Of a stretch of DNA of 50,595 nucleotides, positions 41,581-49,308 are shown piece after piece. A program made the position numbers and the translations under genes. Source of the DNA: a virus; IMG/VR virus record IMGVR_UViG_3300009604_000003, positions 1 through 50,595 of that record. One strand, given 5' to 3'. A model generated the notes under the pieces. The model was given only the letters and a program-made list of their open reading frames with translations. It was not told the origin of the DNA and did not search any database. Within the stretch, counting starts at the first letter, position 1, and every line of letters starts with the position of its first letter.

Positions 41581-41783
41581 GGGCGCGGCTTCATTCTCTT
41601 CATGATCGTAAAAAGTCTTTGGTCATCTCGTTCTAATCGACGCTCGACTAGATTCGTTTTTTCTCTCAACCTGAACAGGTCTTCCTCGATCTTCGTTAGC
41701 CTATGACTCATCTTCCAGAAGGTCGCAAATGAACCCGTGACGGCTGCCGAGGCAACGACTGTCAGTATCTCTGCCCAGTCCAT
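41577..41783 (-). CDS. Holin-like membrane/coiled-coil protein
   Basis: The 68-residue product has an N-terminal transmembrane helix (ILTVVASAAVTGSFATFW) followed by a charged coiled coil (RLTKIEEDLFRLREKTNLVERRLERDDQR). This is the reverse of the XhlA-like gene at 37538-37756. It could be a second lysis or membrane-anchor protein, set between the primase and helicase genes. Confidence 0.65.
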   Translation of the reverse strand: MDWAEILTVVASAAVTGSFATFWKMSHRLTKIEEDLFRLREKTNLVERRLERDDQRLFTIMKRMKPRP

Positions 41784-41789
41784 GGTTGA

Positions 41790-43130
41790 TTAGTTCGCTG
41801 ACTTGATCATTCTGAGTAATGCGTCAGACATTTTTGCCTTATTCCGCACACACCAGAGTATACCTTCGTCAACTGTCCTATCGGCAACAATGTGGTAATA
41901 GGTACAGGGATTCTCCTGACCTTTTCTATGAATTCTATCTCTCGACTGTTGGTACCTCTCATACGAGAAGTCCATCGAGTAGTAGATGGCGTAACTGGCG
42001 GCGGTTAGTGTGATGCCGTGACCAGATGCAGCCGGGTGACAGATCAGCGCGCCTAGTTTCCCCTCTTGGAAATCGCTAATGATCTTCTCGCTGTCCTTAG
42101 TACGCCCATCCAAGATCCCGTATTCCTTGCCCATTTCGCTTAGCACCTTGGAGATTGAGTCGATCTCTGCTCGGAAGTGCGCCCAGATAACCACGGGTTC
42201 ACTCCCCAGTTCCTCCAGTATGCGCATCAACTCAGTCAGTTTTGGCTGGCCGTTCGTTAGAAGGGTGTGATCTCCCTCGTAGTAGAACCCACCTGACAAC
42301 TGCCGCATCTTCATGACCTTTGCCTGCCCTGCCGGGGATAGAATCTCGCCGTTCATTTCTGCGGCCAGTCCAGCGTAGGTCATTTCATACGTGGCCCTGT
42401 CCTTAGTATCAAGGTCAACAACTCTAATGATGTCGGTTTGTGGCGGCAGATCCAGAGCATCCTTCTTAGACAGGCTCCAAGAGTGTGCCCCTAGTTTCTC
42501 GCTAAACTCTTCCTGCCTGTCTTTGCGGGGGATGTATCCGACGATGACATCCCGGCCATTGATGGGCCTAGTCTGCTTATAGAAGAACCGGGCAGCGAAG
42601 CCGTAGAAACTCCTACCGAATACCTCCATGCCAATGGCCCTCATCTGTGTGAAGTATTCCGTTGGACAGTTAGGCGCAGGAGTACCAGACAGGAGGTAGA
42701 CGCTCTTCATTTCATCAGCGAACTCTATCGCTGCGGCTGTTCTCTTGGCCTTATGGCTCTTTATCATGCTCGATTCGTCCAAAATCAGACGCTCGACCCC
42801 TACCTCTCGCAGTTCTTTCACGTGATTTTTGAACAAATCTATGTTGATTACGAGGATATCTGCGTCACTTCTGATCAGTTCAAGCCTCTTCTTCTTGTTG
42901 CTTGCCCAACAGCAGACGATGTTCAAGTGCGGAAAGAACCTCTCCGCATCTGCTATCCACGCTGCCTTCATGACAGACTTGGGACACACAACCACCGTCT
43001 TCATAGGCTGGTCATCTATGATCGCCAGTGATCCGGCGGTCTTGCCTAGTCCCGGCTGTAGCCAGAACCCATAGCGTGGACGCTCCCGCGCTATCTCCAT
43101 CATCCTGATCTGGTGTTCCATTAGTTTCAT
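41790..43130 (-). CDS. SNF2/SF2-type helicase
   Basis: The 446-residue protein has helicase motifs in order: QPGLGKT (25-31), LDESS (117-121, DEAH position), SGTPAPN (148-154) and a C-terminal QQSRDRIHRKGQ motif near residue 395-405. This is the pattern of phage SNF2-like DNA translocases often found with replication genes. Its start overlaps the small basic gene (ATGA). It may remodel replication forks or displace proteins. Confidence 0.9.
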   Translation of the reverse strand: MKLMEHQIRMMEIARERPRYGFWLQPGLGKTAGSLAIIDDQPMKTVVVCPKSVMKAAWIADAERFFPHLNIVCCWASNKKKRLELIRSDADILVINIDLFKNHVKELREVGVERLILDESSMIKSHKAKRTAAAIEFADEMKSVYLLSGTPAPNCPTEYFTQMRAIGMEVFGRSFYGFAARFFYKQTRPINGRDVIVGYIPRKDRQEEFSEKLGAHSWSLSKKDALDLPPQTDIIRVVDLDTKDRATYEMTYAGLAAEMNGEILSPAGQAKVMKMRQLSGGFYYEGDHTLLTNGQPKLTELMRILEELGSEPVVIWAHFRAEIDSISKVLSEMGKEYGILDGRTKDSEKIISDFQEGKLGALICHPAASGHGITLTAASYAIYYSMDFSYERYQQSRDRIHRKGQENPCTYYHIVADRTVDEGILWCVRNKAKMSDALLRMIKSAN

Positions 43131-43273
43131 TTCTTGCGCCTCTTGTATCCCGCCTTATTCTTGGAGATGCGAGACTTAGATCGATCCTTGACCGTTCCAC
43201 TGTGCGTGTGCGGTGAAATTGACGTGGTGATGACATCTTTCGCACAGACGTAAGAATTCACGAGTTTTCTCAT
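43127..43273 (-). CDS. Small basic protein coupled to the helicase
   Basis: A 48-residue frame (MRKLVNSYVCAKDVIT...KAGYKRRKK) with a strongly basic tail ends with ATGA overlapping the helicase start. A longer frame in another phase (43012-43245) covers this region but is Arg-rich and inside the helicase, so is likely a shadow. Function is unknown; DNA or RNA binding is possible. Confidence 0.6.
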   Translation of the reverse strand: MRKLVNSYVCAKDVITTSISPHTHSGTVKDRSKSRISKNKAGYKRRKK

Positions 43274-43312
43274 TGAAACATACGAGTGCAAGGCAAAGTG
43301 TGATAGAGGTAT

Positions 43313-43654
43313 TCATGCGTCACCTCCCGTAGCCTTGGCGATTGCACGGTCTATGATTACGCGCAGTGGCAATTCCTCCCCGTTGAAGTCTCTAACCACT
43401 AACAAGGAAGGATATAGATATGACAGTTCAGTACGGGGCATGTGCAGCCCGTCCATTATTTGAAGTGCGGCCAGCATGTCGGGGGCTGCTGCAATCAGTT
43501 GCTGGTTCATCCACTTTGTCTCCCAGCATTTTATTGTGCGCCCAAGGTTCTTCCCCTTGGCAATTCGCGCTATAAACGTAGGTTCCTCGCGTGTTCCAGT
43601 GAATACCGCCCCGGCGAAGGCATTCCACGGTCCCGGTGTGTGTTGAGTAGTCAT
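43313..43654 (-). CDS. Conserved phage protein (HTPGPW...LIAAAPDMLAAL family)
   Basis: The 113-residue product starts MTTQHTPGPW and carries NQQLIAAAPDMLAALQ near the middle, a well-known conserved phage protein of unknown function. The C-terminus (RAIAKATGG) is also typical. AAGGAAGG precedes the ATG. The gene leader and its own codons around SYLYPSLLVVRDF form a 38-bp perfect inverted repeat. Confidence 0.82.
   Translation of the reverse strand: MTTQHTPGPWNAFAGAVFTGTREEPTFIARIAKGKNLGRTIKCWETKWMNQQLIAAAPDMLAALQIMDGLHMPRTELSYLYPSLLVVRDFNGEELPLRVIIDRAIAKATGGDA
43387..43424. repeat. 38-bp perfect inverted repeat, left arm (inside gene)
   Basis: Positions 43387-43424 are the exact reverse complement of 43650-43687. 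This arm is coding sequence in the last third of the 43313-43654 gene. The arms are separated by 225 bases. Confidence 0.95.
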
Positions 43655-43687
43655 ATCTATATCCTTCCTTGTTAGTGGTTAGAGACT
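43650..43687. repeat. 38-bp perfect inverted repeat, right arm (gene leader)
   Basis: This arm covers the end of the ArdA-like frame, the Shine-Dalgarno and start codon of the 43313-43654 gene. It pairs exactly with 43387-43424. Inversion between the arms would swap the N-terminal coding segment while keeping the ribosome-binding site and ATG. Confidence 0.95.
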
Positions 43688-43981
43688 GAGGTAGACGTAC
43701 ACGCCGCCGGATGCGGTCCGGGCGGTCCAGTAGCCACCCTCCAGATCACGTGCATATGCGGCGTGGTCGAAGTAGCACCGTATGGACTCGGGCATCTGAT
43801 CGAGATACCCGCAATCATCCGCATGGTCATAGGCGAAATCTTCAATGCTGTTCCACTCGCCTTGGTACGCCTCCTCGAAGGCTTCCACATTGTCGGCGGT
43901 GTCATTGCCATACGAACCGTGTGAAGGGATTCGGGTGTAGGCATGTTGCGCCTTCCTTTCAAATAAAAACCCGGCCACCAT
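43679..43981 (-). CDS. ArdA-like antirestriction protein, truncated or frameshifted
   Basis: The frame contains EAFEEAYQGEWNSIEDFAYD and a C-terminal segment like YFDHAAYARDL, matching the C-terminal part of ArdA, a DNA mimic that inhibits type I restriction enzymes. The usual first two thirds are missing. The only good Shine-Dalgarno/ATG (43951-43960, ATG at 43944) is in a different frame, and the frame itself has no suitable start; the ATG used here, at 43981, lies within the terminator hairpin. A frameshift, a non-canonical start or a decayed gene are possible. Confidence 0.55.
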   Translation of the reverse strand: MVAGFLFERKAQHAYTRIPSHGSYGNDTADNVEAFEEAYQGEWNSIEDFAYDHADDCGYLDQMPESIRCYFDHAAYARDLEGGYWTARTASGGVYVYLSL

Positions 43982-44022
43982 CAGCGTTGCTTGGGGGAAG
44001 CATTGCTGATTAGGTGGCCGGG
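43962..44022 (-). terminator. Rho-independent terminator after the SSB-like gene
   Basis: CCCGGCCACC (43970-43979) pairs with GGTGGCCGGG (44013-44022), with an inner ATCAGC/GCTGAT stem. On the minus strand it is followed by GTTTTTATTTG. It ends the SSB-like transcript and precedes the ArdA-like gene, whose frame runs back through it. Confidence 0.85.
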
Positions 44023-44051
44023 GCACGCCTCCGGGTAAAAAAGAGGTGATA

Positions 44052-44774
44052 TTAGAACGGCAAATCGTCGTCCGTTGCTGCCGCTGCCACTCTTCCGACA
44101 ACAGCGTTGGGATCTCCCAACCTGTTGTACCAAGAGATGGCCGCTTCCATGTGGTCACTCGTGGCATCGCCAGCAGGCCGTGGCACAGGGATTAGTGCTG
44201 ACCCTTCGGCAAACTTCTTGTCACGGATCTCCATGATGTAAGCACCCGGAGATGTAGTCTCTCCATCCTTGACAGCAGCCTGACGAGCAGCCTCCATTCT
44301 CATGAGTGCCTGACCAGACTTGATGCTGGTCTTCTTGAAGGAGAGGATCACGGGAACCGTGTGTCCCTCAAACAGGACAACCCAGTTCACGTGCTTGATC
44401 GCAGCGTAACCCACGCCCTTCCGTCCAGTACCCCAAACAAGATCTGCGTCTGGCACATCTTCTTTGTTCATGGTGCGGTACTCGATGCCTGAGCCTGCGC
44501 CTCCTTCTGCGTACTTGATCCACTCGTTGTACCCGAAGATTGGAACCATCTTCACGTCCTCGATAGCAACAGCCGCTCCTGTACTTGAGTAGACCCACGT
44601 GCCACGCTTGTGGTCGCCGTGCATCTCTGTTTCCATGGCGGTTCCTTGGATGAGCGACAGCCGATCAAGGCTGAAGTCTTCCTGCTCTGCGTTTAGCATG
44701 GAGCCAAACCCTGCTGGCCCCGTGGAGGGTGCCAGTGTTGTGTCTTCTTTCTTCGTAATGCTTTTCTCTGTCAT
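44052..44774 (-). CDS. Single-stranded DNA-binding protein (putative)
   Basis: The 240-residue protein ends DDDLPF, the acidic-tipped tail used by ssDNA-binding proteins to contact partners. The body has beta-type patterning (VPVILSFKKTSIKSGQALMRM), consistent with a T7 gp2.5-like or other phage SSB. It lies upstream of the helicase and primase genes, in the replication region, and is followed by a terminator, which suggests high expression. Confidence 0.72.
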   Translation of the reverse strand: MTEKSITKKEDTTLAPSTGPAGFGSMLNAEQEDFSLDRLSLIQGTAMETEMHGDHKRGTWVYSSTGAAVAIEDVKMVPIFGYNEWIKYAEGGAGSGIEYRTMNKEDVPDADLVWGTGRKGVGYAAIKHVNWVVLFEGHTVPVILSFKKTSIKSGQALMRMEAARQAAVKDGETTSPGAYIMEIRDKKFAEGSALIPVPRPAGDATSDHMEAAISWYNRLGDPNAVVGRVAAAATDDDLPF

Positions 44775-44778
44775 TGTT

Positions 44779-45168
44779 CTAAGTCCTTCGTGTCAGAATC
44801 TTTGTTATTGGTGTGAGGGTCAACCCCTTTGGTAAAGCCCCACCGCTTTGGACATGCTCTCGGATCTTCCCACTTGATACACGCCTCTGGATGAAGTCGT
44901 ATCGTCCAGACTCAGCGCACCACTTGAAGATTTCCTCGAACTGTTCCGGGTCGTAGTCTGCCACCAACTCTTCTTTCCGTGTGATTGACAGTCCCACTTC
45001 CGTGTTCTTGATTGTATCAACGCCGGAGGCTTCCATGTGTCGCTCTATCTCCCTGTTGATAGTTTCCTTCTCCTGTTTCAAGAGTGACAGCCGGGCGTTT
45101 AGATCCTCGATCATGTCGAGTACCTCCCGCAACTTTTTGATGTTGTCACCCACTCTGATCGTTGTCAT
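44779..45168 (-). CDS. Coiled-coil hypothetical protein upstream of the SSB-like gene
   Basis: The 129-residue product begins with a heptad-rich helix (LDMIEDLNARLSLLKQEKET) and then a compact domain with a GLTLTPITKIL tail. Genes of this shape are common next to phage SSB-type genes, but no function is assigned. It ends 4 nt before the SSB-like start. AAGGAAGGA lies before the ATG. Confidence 0.7.
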   Translation of the reverse strand: MTTIRVGDNIKKLREVLDMIEDLNARLSLLKQEKETINREIERHMEASGVDTIKNTEVGLSITRKEELVADYDPEQFEEIFKWCAESGRYDFIQRRVSSGKIREHVQSGGALPKGLTLTPITKILTRRT

Positions 45169-45287
45169 ATTGATCCTTCCTTAGAGATTCCCCCCGCCCT
45201 TCCACCGAGAGTGCGAGACATCACGCCGAAGATGCGGCGGATTTGATCCGTCAAAAGCACACCGGATTCCAGACGGGGGGAGATCAT
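45165..45287 (-). CDS. Small basic hypothetical protein
   Basis: A 40-residue frame (MISPRLESGVLLTDQIRRIF...) starts 2 nt after the upstream stop and ends in an ATGA overlap with the 129-residue gene. The tight fit suggests a real gene in an otherwise short gap, but the Shine-Dalgarno is weak. A G/C-rich pairing (CCCCCC near 45190 with GGGGGG near 45275) flanks it. Confidence 0.4.
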   Translation of the reverse strand: MISPRLESGVLLTDQIRRIFGVMSRTLGGRAGGISKEGSI

Positions 45288-45289
45288 AG

Positions 45290-45598
45290 TCATACTCTAA
45301 ATCCTGCCGCCCTTAGTATCTTCTTGGCTGTCGAGGTCAAGTAGATCTGTGATTGCGGCTTCCACGGTTCGTATCTGATTAGTCCCACCTTCGCCATTCG
45401 CCTGATAGTTCTTCGCACGCTCCTGTTTTCCAAGAGTCCAGAGAGAATCACATCTCTCTTAGTCGGGTTCTCTGAACACAGGAGCATTTGCTTTGCCGTA
45501 TGAATGGCGGTCGGTGTGCTTAGTACACGTATCCTTTCTACTGCTGTCGCTAGTTCGTTGATCCGATCAAAGGTCGGGGTCTGCTTCTCTTGTTCCAT
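45290..45598 (-). CDS. Winged-helix-like protein (putative)
   Basis: The 102-residue product has a helix pattern with RDVILSGLLENRSVRRTIRRMAKVGLIRYEP then YLTSTAKKIL, resembling a winged helix-turn-helix regulator. It overlaps the 147-residue gene by 32 nt. A transcription role is inferred only. Confidence 0.6.
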   Translation of the reverse strand: MEQEKQTPTFDRINELATAVERIRVLSTPTAIHTAKQMLLCSENPTKRDVILSGLLENRSVRRTIRRMAKVGLIRYEPWKPQSQIYLTSTAKKILRAAGFRV

Positions 45599-46010
45599 AT
45601 TTACCCAGTGATCTTAGTTCTAGGGCTGTTAGTTGGTCGAACCTCGGGTCGCTACCCCCGAACTTATACTTCACCCGGCTCGTCTTCTCCTCCACTTCGG
45701 AAGCGTCCAAGATAGCCGGAGTCGGGAGAGTCTTCCTCGGGATTTTCTCGTCGCTGATCTGGAGTGGCCTCACTTGAGTCGATGTAATGTTGTATTCTTT
45801 CAATCGCTTTGAGAGTGTATCTGTGTAGTTCTTCAACGCACGCTCTATCGTCCGGCATGATTCGATCCTCCATTTCTCGCCCTTCCCTTGAGTCGGGCTT
45901 TCTAACCAGAGCAATGCCCACTCTAACGCTTGGACCTTCCACAGTAGTTTGGTCAGGTTCTTACGTACAGACTTGAGGCTGCGTCTGCGTTCTCGCATCT
46001 GCTTGAGCAT
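45567..46010 (-). CDS. Hypothetical helical protein
   Basis: The 147-residue product has a very basic N-terminus (MRERRRSLKSVRKNL) and a long helix. No family is recognised. It lies among small early genes of the leftward block. Confidence 0.6.
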   Translation of the reverse strand: MLKQMRERRRSLKSVRKNLTKLLWKVQALEWALLWLESPTQGKGEKWRIESCRTIERALKNYTDTLSKRLKEYNITSTQVRPLQISDEKIPRKTLPTPAILDASEVEEKTSRVKYKFGGSDPRFDQLTALELRSLGKYGTREADPDL

Positions 46011-46122
46011 AGGCTTCCCTGCTTATATCGGTAACGATGATTAGTCTGCTCCAGAAGAGCAGCACAAAGCAGGCGGTGTTCGCCATTAGCACCAACCTGC
46101 TTTGCACCGCACGCTCTTCCAC
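46011..46122 (-). other. Short spacer with paired repeats
   Basis: CTGCTC/GAGCAG and AAAGCAGG/CCTGCTTT pairings occupy the spacer. A 41-codon frame (MANTACFVLLFWSR...) starts here and runs into the next gene, with little support. I see no other gene. Confidence 0.35.
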
Positions 46123-46554
46123 TCATCCCTCTCTAGGCGATTTCTTACCCCAACGGGTTCTCACAGCATCTGCCGCCTTGAACCCTTCCATTCCTCCGGT
46201 TACAGGGGCAATCGAATCGAGTACCTCTTCGGTATCGGTTTTCAATGTTGGCCTGCCCCTTTTGACATCACCCTTGGACCCGTTCCTATAGACGTACCCA
46301 GTGTAGGTTCCATCTACTTCACGGTCATGGCGGTAGGACATATGCAAATCATGCTTGCTAAGCATGTTGTAGTTGCTGACTAAGATGCGAACGTAGTCGC
46401 TCCTAGATCGCTTCATGGGACTAATCTCTATGTGAGATTCCTTCTCACTGGTAAGTTTCTTATCGATAAGGTCGAAGAGTTGCCCCCTAAGACCAAGACG
46501 TACCAGCCCGAACGTGGGCTGGCCCTTTTTTACCTTGAACTGTAGTTCATTCAT
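46123..46554 (-). CDS. Hypothetical protein
   Basis: The 143-residue basic product (start MNELQFKVKKGQ) contains a possible DNA-binding helix and ends RTRWGKKSPREG. I chose the ATG at 46554 because it overlaps the stop region of the preceding gene by 8 nt; the frame is open 32 codons upstream but would lie mainly in that gene. No family is recognised. Confidence 0.65.
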   Translation of the reverse strand: MNELQFKVKKGQPTFGLVRLGLRGQLFDLIDKKLTSEKESHIEISPMKRSRSDYVRILVSNYNMLSKHDLHMSYRHDREVDGTYTGYVYRNGSKGDVKRGRPTLKTDTEEVLDSIAPVTGGMEGFKAADAVRTRWGKKSPREG

Positions 46555-46954
46555 TGTTCCAGTCTCCTTGCTGCATGTAGTCACTGATACCTCTAAGGAG
46601 GTTTTCCTCCACCGCATCGATACTCTTGATGCGAACATTCTCATCATCACAATCTGGAAGACCCTCGTTAGTCACATCTACGAAGTTGTTACCGTCATTT
46701 AGCACTTCTAGGTATGGGACATGCACAAGGATCTTGGTTCCAGTGTCGTTATCTCGAAGAACAAATCCAACGCGGACCTGTTCTTCACCTTTCATTTTGC
46801 CACTGGCGAACGTGAATCCCTCCACTACACAGTCGTGTAGAGAAGAAACAGCACAGCCAGCGTCTAGCATCTTCTCCCGTTCATCGCTTGAGGCTTTCTG
46901 GAAGAACGGGTAGTCTTCCAAAACCCTTTCCATTTTGTCTCTGTCAATCATCAT
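46547..46954 (-). CDS. Hypothetical acidic protein
   Basis: The 135-residue product has a helical N-terminus (MERVLEDYPFFQKASSDERE) and a beta-type core. No family is recognised. It overlaps the upstream gene by 11 nt and the downstream gene by 8 nt, so it belongs to a coupled series. Confidence 0.65.
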   Translation of the reverse strand: MMIDRDKMERVLEDYPFFQKASSDEREKMLDAGCAVSSLHDCVVEGFTFASGKMKGEEQVRVGFVLRDNDTGTKILVHVPYLEVLNDGNNFVDVTNEGLPDCDDENVRIKSIDAVEENLLRGISDYMQQGDWNNE

Positions 46955-47354
46955 CTACCCCCTCAAGTATTGATTCGTACGCAGAACCCCATGTCTGGTC
47001 GGTCATCACAGACAGTGTGGTAACGTCTTGTAGGAACTGCTTCGGATTGCTCCATTTCTCAGCGATCTCCTCGCTTTTCATACGGATACGCTGCATCTTT
47101 CCTATGAATATCAGGAAGCACGCCGCAGTTTCGTCATCTGAATATGGCGGTGGTCCCATCGGTTCATGTACGAAGTCAGCAAACTCCATCATCTTGTCTT
47201 TGCCCAACTCGAACATGTCGTCAACGTCTTCGGACTCGGACAGTCTCCCGGCTTGCTTGCCCACCATGACGGCGGCTTCAGCAAGGCATCCGGCTACGCT
47301 TTCCATCACCTTTACATATACGTTCTGTGATTTTTCGTCTTCTGCATCAAACAT
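46944..47354 (-). CDS. Hypothetical acidic helical protein
   Basis: A 136-residue acidic helical product ending VDDD. I prefer the ATG at 47354 because AAAGGG lies 6 nt before it; an in-frame ATG at 47369 is the alternative. A hairpin of the dispersed family (47381-47423) stands just upstream. No family is recognised. Confidence 0.65.
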   Translation of the reverse strand: MFDAEDEKSQNVYVKVMESVAGCLAEAAVMVGKQAGRLSESEDVDDMFELGKDKMMEFADFVHEPMGPPPYSDDETAACFLIFIGKMQRIRMKSEEIAEKWSNPKQFLQDVTTLSVMTDQTWGSAYESILEGVDDD

Positions 47355-47380
47355 TTTTAACCCTTTCATTTTTCATTACC

Positions 47381-47423
47381 ACCCTACCCCCTCTCTTCAT
47401 TCTGAAGAGAGAGAGGGTAGGGT
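47381..47423. repeat. GA/CT-rich hairpin, copy 2 of the dispersed family
   Basis: The arms at 47381-47399 and 47403-47423 pair around a TTC loop, with two extra bases in the right arm. The core equals that at 3211-3269 and 50238-50283. It lies in the gap before the 136-residue gene on the minus strand. Confidence 0.85.
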
Positions 47424-47460
47424 GTATGGCTACCATAGCCACTCTATACCGCCTGTCAAA

Positions 47461-47790
47461 CTATTCACCATGCAACTCTCTTATAACCCGCACTAAGACT
47501 GCTCTCGATACTTCAAGTAGTCGCTTCTCAAGTACCAAGTCTCCGCTTTTGTATGCTAACACTGCTAACTCCTGCATGGTTTTGTACAAATCATCGGTCT
47601 TGGCAACCGCGATTATGTGTTCCTTCTTTATATCGGACCACGATTTTTCATCCACAATCTTCATGGATACACGCTCACCGCTCCACAAGAGCAGCCTACG
47701 AATGTCACCTATGCTTTTCTTATCGTCCCAATACAGGCGATTGACTAGAAGTTCCTCTTCTTTTAGTACGGATAACTTCTTACGGCCCAT
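47461..47790 (-). CDS. Hypothetical helical protein
   Basis: The 109-residue product is charged and helical (LSVLKEEELLVNRLYWDDKK). It might contain an HTH, but no clear motif supports it. It overlaps the upstream DUF3846-like gene by 11 nt. Confidence 0.6.
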   Translation of the reverse strand: MGRKKLSVLKEEELLVNRLYWDDKKSIGDIRRLLLWSGERVSMKIVDEKSWSDIKKEHIIAVAKTDDLYKTMQELAVLAYKSGDLVLEKRLLEVSRAVLVRVIRELHGE

Positions 47791-48169
47791 CGGTGTAGTC
47801 CTCGTTTAGGGAATACACCTCGAACCGTGGCTCTTTTAGCATGTTTGGGATCTCTTTCCTGACATTCTCGGGGACGCTTAGAGTCTCCCCCTCATCATCG
47901 ATGCAACCCATTACCAAGACATCACCATGTATTGGGTTAGTGAAGGCGGGCCACTTGTCGTTCCTTAGTAGCCATAAGCAGGCAGGCATATTGATCGGCA
48001 GTTCATTGATAAGCCCCTCCTCATTGATGTACACGGATACACTGTGCTTCATTTCATCTATAGAGAGGGCCTCTATTAGTCCACCGACACACTTTTGCAT
48101 GTCTTCTAAGCCGTTTATCTCTACGTCCTCCACTTTTCCTGACGTTTGAATCCATATTCCATGCTTCAT
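47780..48169 (-). CDS. DUF3846-like protein
   Basis: The 129-residue product has the layout of DUF3846: a QKCVGGLIEAL motif, then SVYINEEGLINELPINMPAC and a GDVLVMGCIDDEGE segment. These proteins are frequent in phages and mobile elements; function is unknown. The start shares an ATGA with the preceding gene. Confidence 0.75.
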   Translation of the reverse strand: MKHGIWIQTSGKVEDVEINGLEDMQKCVGGLIEALSIDEMKHSVSVYINEEGLINELPINMPACLWLLRNDKWPAFTNPIHGDVLVMGCIDDEGETLSVPENVRKEIPNMLKEPRFEVYSLNEDYTDGP

Positions 48170-48396
48170 ACTGGGTACTCCTTAGTTTCAAAAAATCTAG
48201 TGGGCAGGTATCTCTTCGCTGACCTGCCACCCTTGGTTACATCCATGTACTCTATAAGCAGGGGAGTACCTATGCTCCCCTGCTTAGTCCATTGCTTACG
48301 AAGAACCGTAAGAGCCTTGCTTTTGGGGTACGTTTTCTCGGTAAACGCCTCAATCGCATGGTCCCTAGCGTGGATCTTCGCTTCACTCACTGTCAT
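48166..48396 (-). CDS. Small basic hypothetical protein
   Basis: The 76-residue product starts MTVSEAKIHARDHAIEAF. I chose the ATG at 48396 because it overlaps the upstream stop by 14 nt, rather than the earlier in-frame ATG at 48435. No family is recognised; the basic end (GGRSAKRYLPTRF) may bind nucleic acid. Confidence 0.6.
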   Translation of the reverse strand: MTVSEAKIHARDHAIEAFTEKTYPKSKALTVLRKQWTKQGSIGTPLLIEYMDVTKGGRSAKRYLPTRFFETKEYPV

Positions 48397-49105
48397 CGTC
48401 GGTATCTTCACCGATAATCTCCAGTGTATAGGCATTCGAAGCCTCGATCACAGCAGCAGTACGCTCATCTAACTCACCACTCTTCAACCTTATTCTGCCA
48501 GCCGTTATACGGGGTTTCCCGTCTGGACGGCTAGGGTCTGGATGGGACACCTTTTCCAAGATGAATGGCGAGAGATAATCTGGAGTGGTAGCCCACACGC
48601 CGCCAACCTTTAGTGAATCCATTATTCCATCGAACCAATCCACCCACTCGGAGGCATCGAACCCATTCACAACCACACCACTTGTGATTTCATGACGAGG
48701 TTGGCCGATGCTTGCTGAGGCTGAGTATCCAGTCTCAATCTTCTTTGTGATCCTTGCCTGAAGATCACGTGCCTCAAATCCACGGCCTATCATCTCACTA
48801 GGCTCGATCTCTAGTTGACCCGCTATCGCCCTTAGTGCCGATAGCCCGTAGATAGAGTTCTCTATGCTGTCCACCTCGTTGCCATCGGGATCAAACAGCG
48901 CACCCTTTTGACCGTCTGTTTCCTTGGTGTTGTGGATTGTTTCTGAAAGCGAAACGAATGCACCTAGTTCTGCACCCGTTTCCTTGGCAGCATGCTCTGC
49001 TCCAAAGATGCCATGACCATTACACATGTTCACGAATGAGACTAACTGTTCCTTAGTAAGGGGAACCTTGGCCTCGCCAATATAAATATCACTCATTGTC
49101 CTCAT
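48383..49105 (-). CDS. Hypothetical protein
   Basis: The 240-residue product is acidic and mixed alpha/beta, ending EDTDDDSE. No family is recognised. The ATG at 49105 forms an ATGA overlap; Met4 (MSDIYIGEA) at 49096 is an alternative with GGATGAGG upstream. Confidence 0.65.
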   Translation of the reverse strand: MRTMSDIYIGEAKVPLTKEQLVSFVNMCNGHGIFGAEHAAKETGAELGAFVSLSETIHNTKETDGQKGALFDPDGNEVDSIENSIYGLSALRAIAGQLEIEPSEMIGRGFEARDLQARITKKIETGYSASASIGQPRHEITSGVVVNGFDASEWVDWFDGIMDSLKVGGVWATTPDYLSPFILEKVSHPDPSRPDGKPRITAGRIRLKSGELDERTAAVIEASNAYTLEIIGEDTDDDSE

Positions 49106-49308
49106 CCTTCTTTTACAGCCTGTAGGAGACTGTCTCCTACCCTTAGAACCGTTGATATATTCACGCCCTTATCATCTACATGATCCACGATCCACTGTTC
49201 GCACTCCGCAGTGTCCCCTAGATACTCTGGTACACGTAGAATCTTGCACCCCTCAATGGAGTCCCATGTCTCGCCGTCACTTAGTACGACCACCATTTCG
49301 TCACTCAT
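49102..49308 (-). CDS. Small phage protein (VVVLSDGETWD type)
   Basis: The 68-residue product has VVVLSDGETWDSIEGCKILR, a motif found in small proteins of many phages without known function. I chose the ATG at 49308 because it overlaps the upstream stop (GATGAGTGAC); an in-frame ATG at 49335 is possible. Confidence 0.72.
   Translation of the reverse strand: MSDEMVVVLSDGETWDSIEGCKILRVPEYLGDTAECEQWIVDHVDDKGVNISTVLRVGDSLLQAVKEG

Noticed and set aside
43012-43245. 77-residue minus-strand frame overlapping the helicase
   Set aside because: It is Arg-rich and mainly within the helicase in another phase; the 48-residue coupled frame at 43127-43273 explains the gap better.
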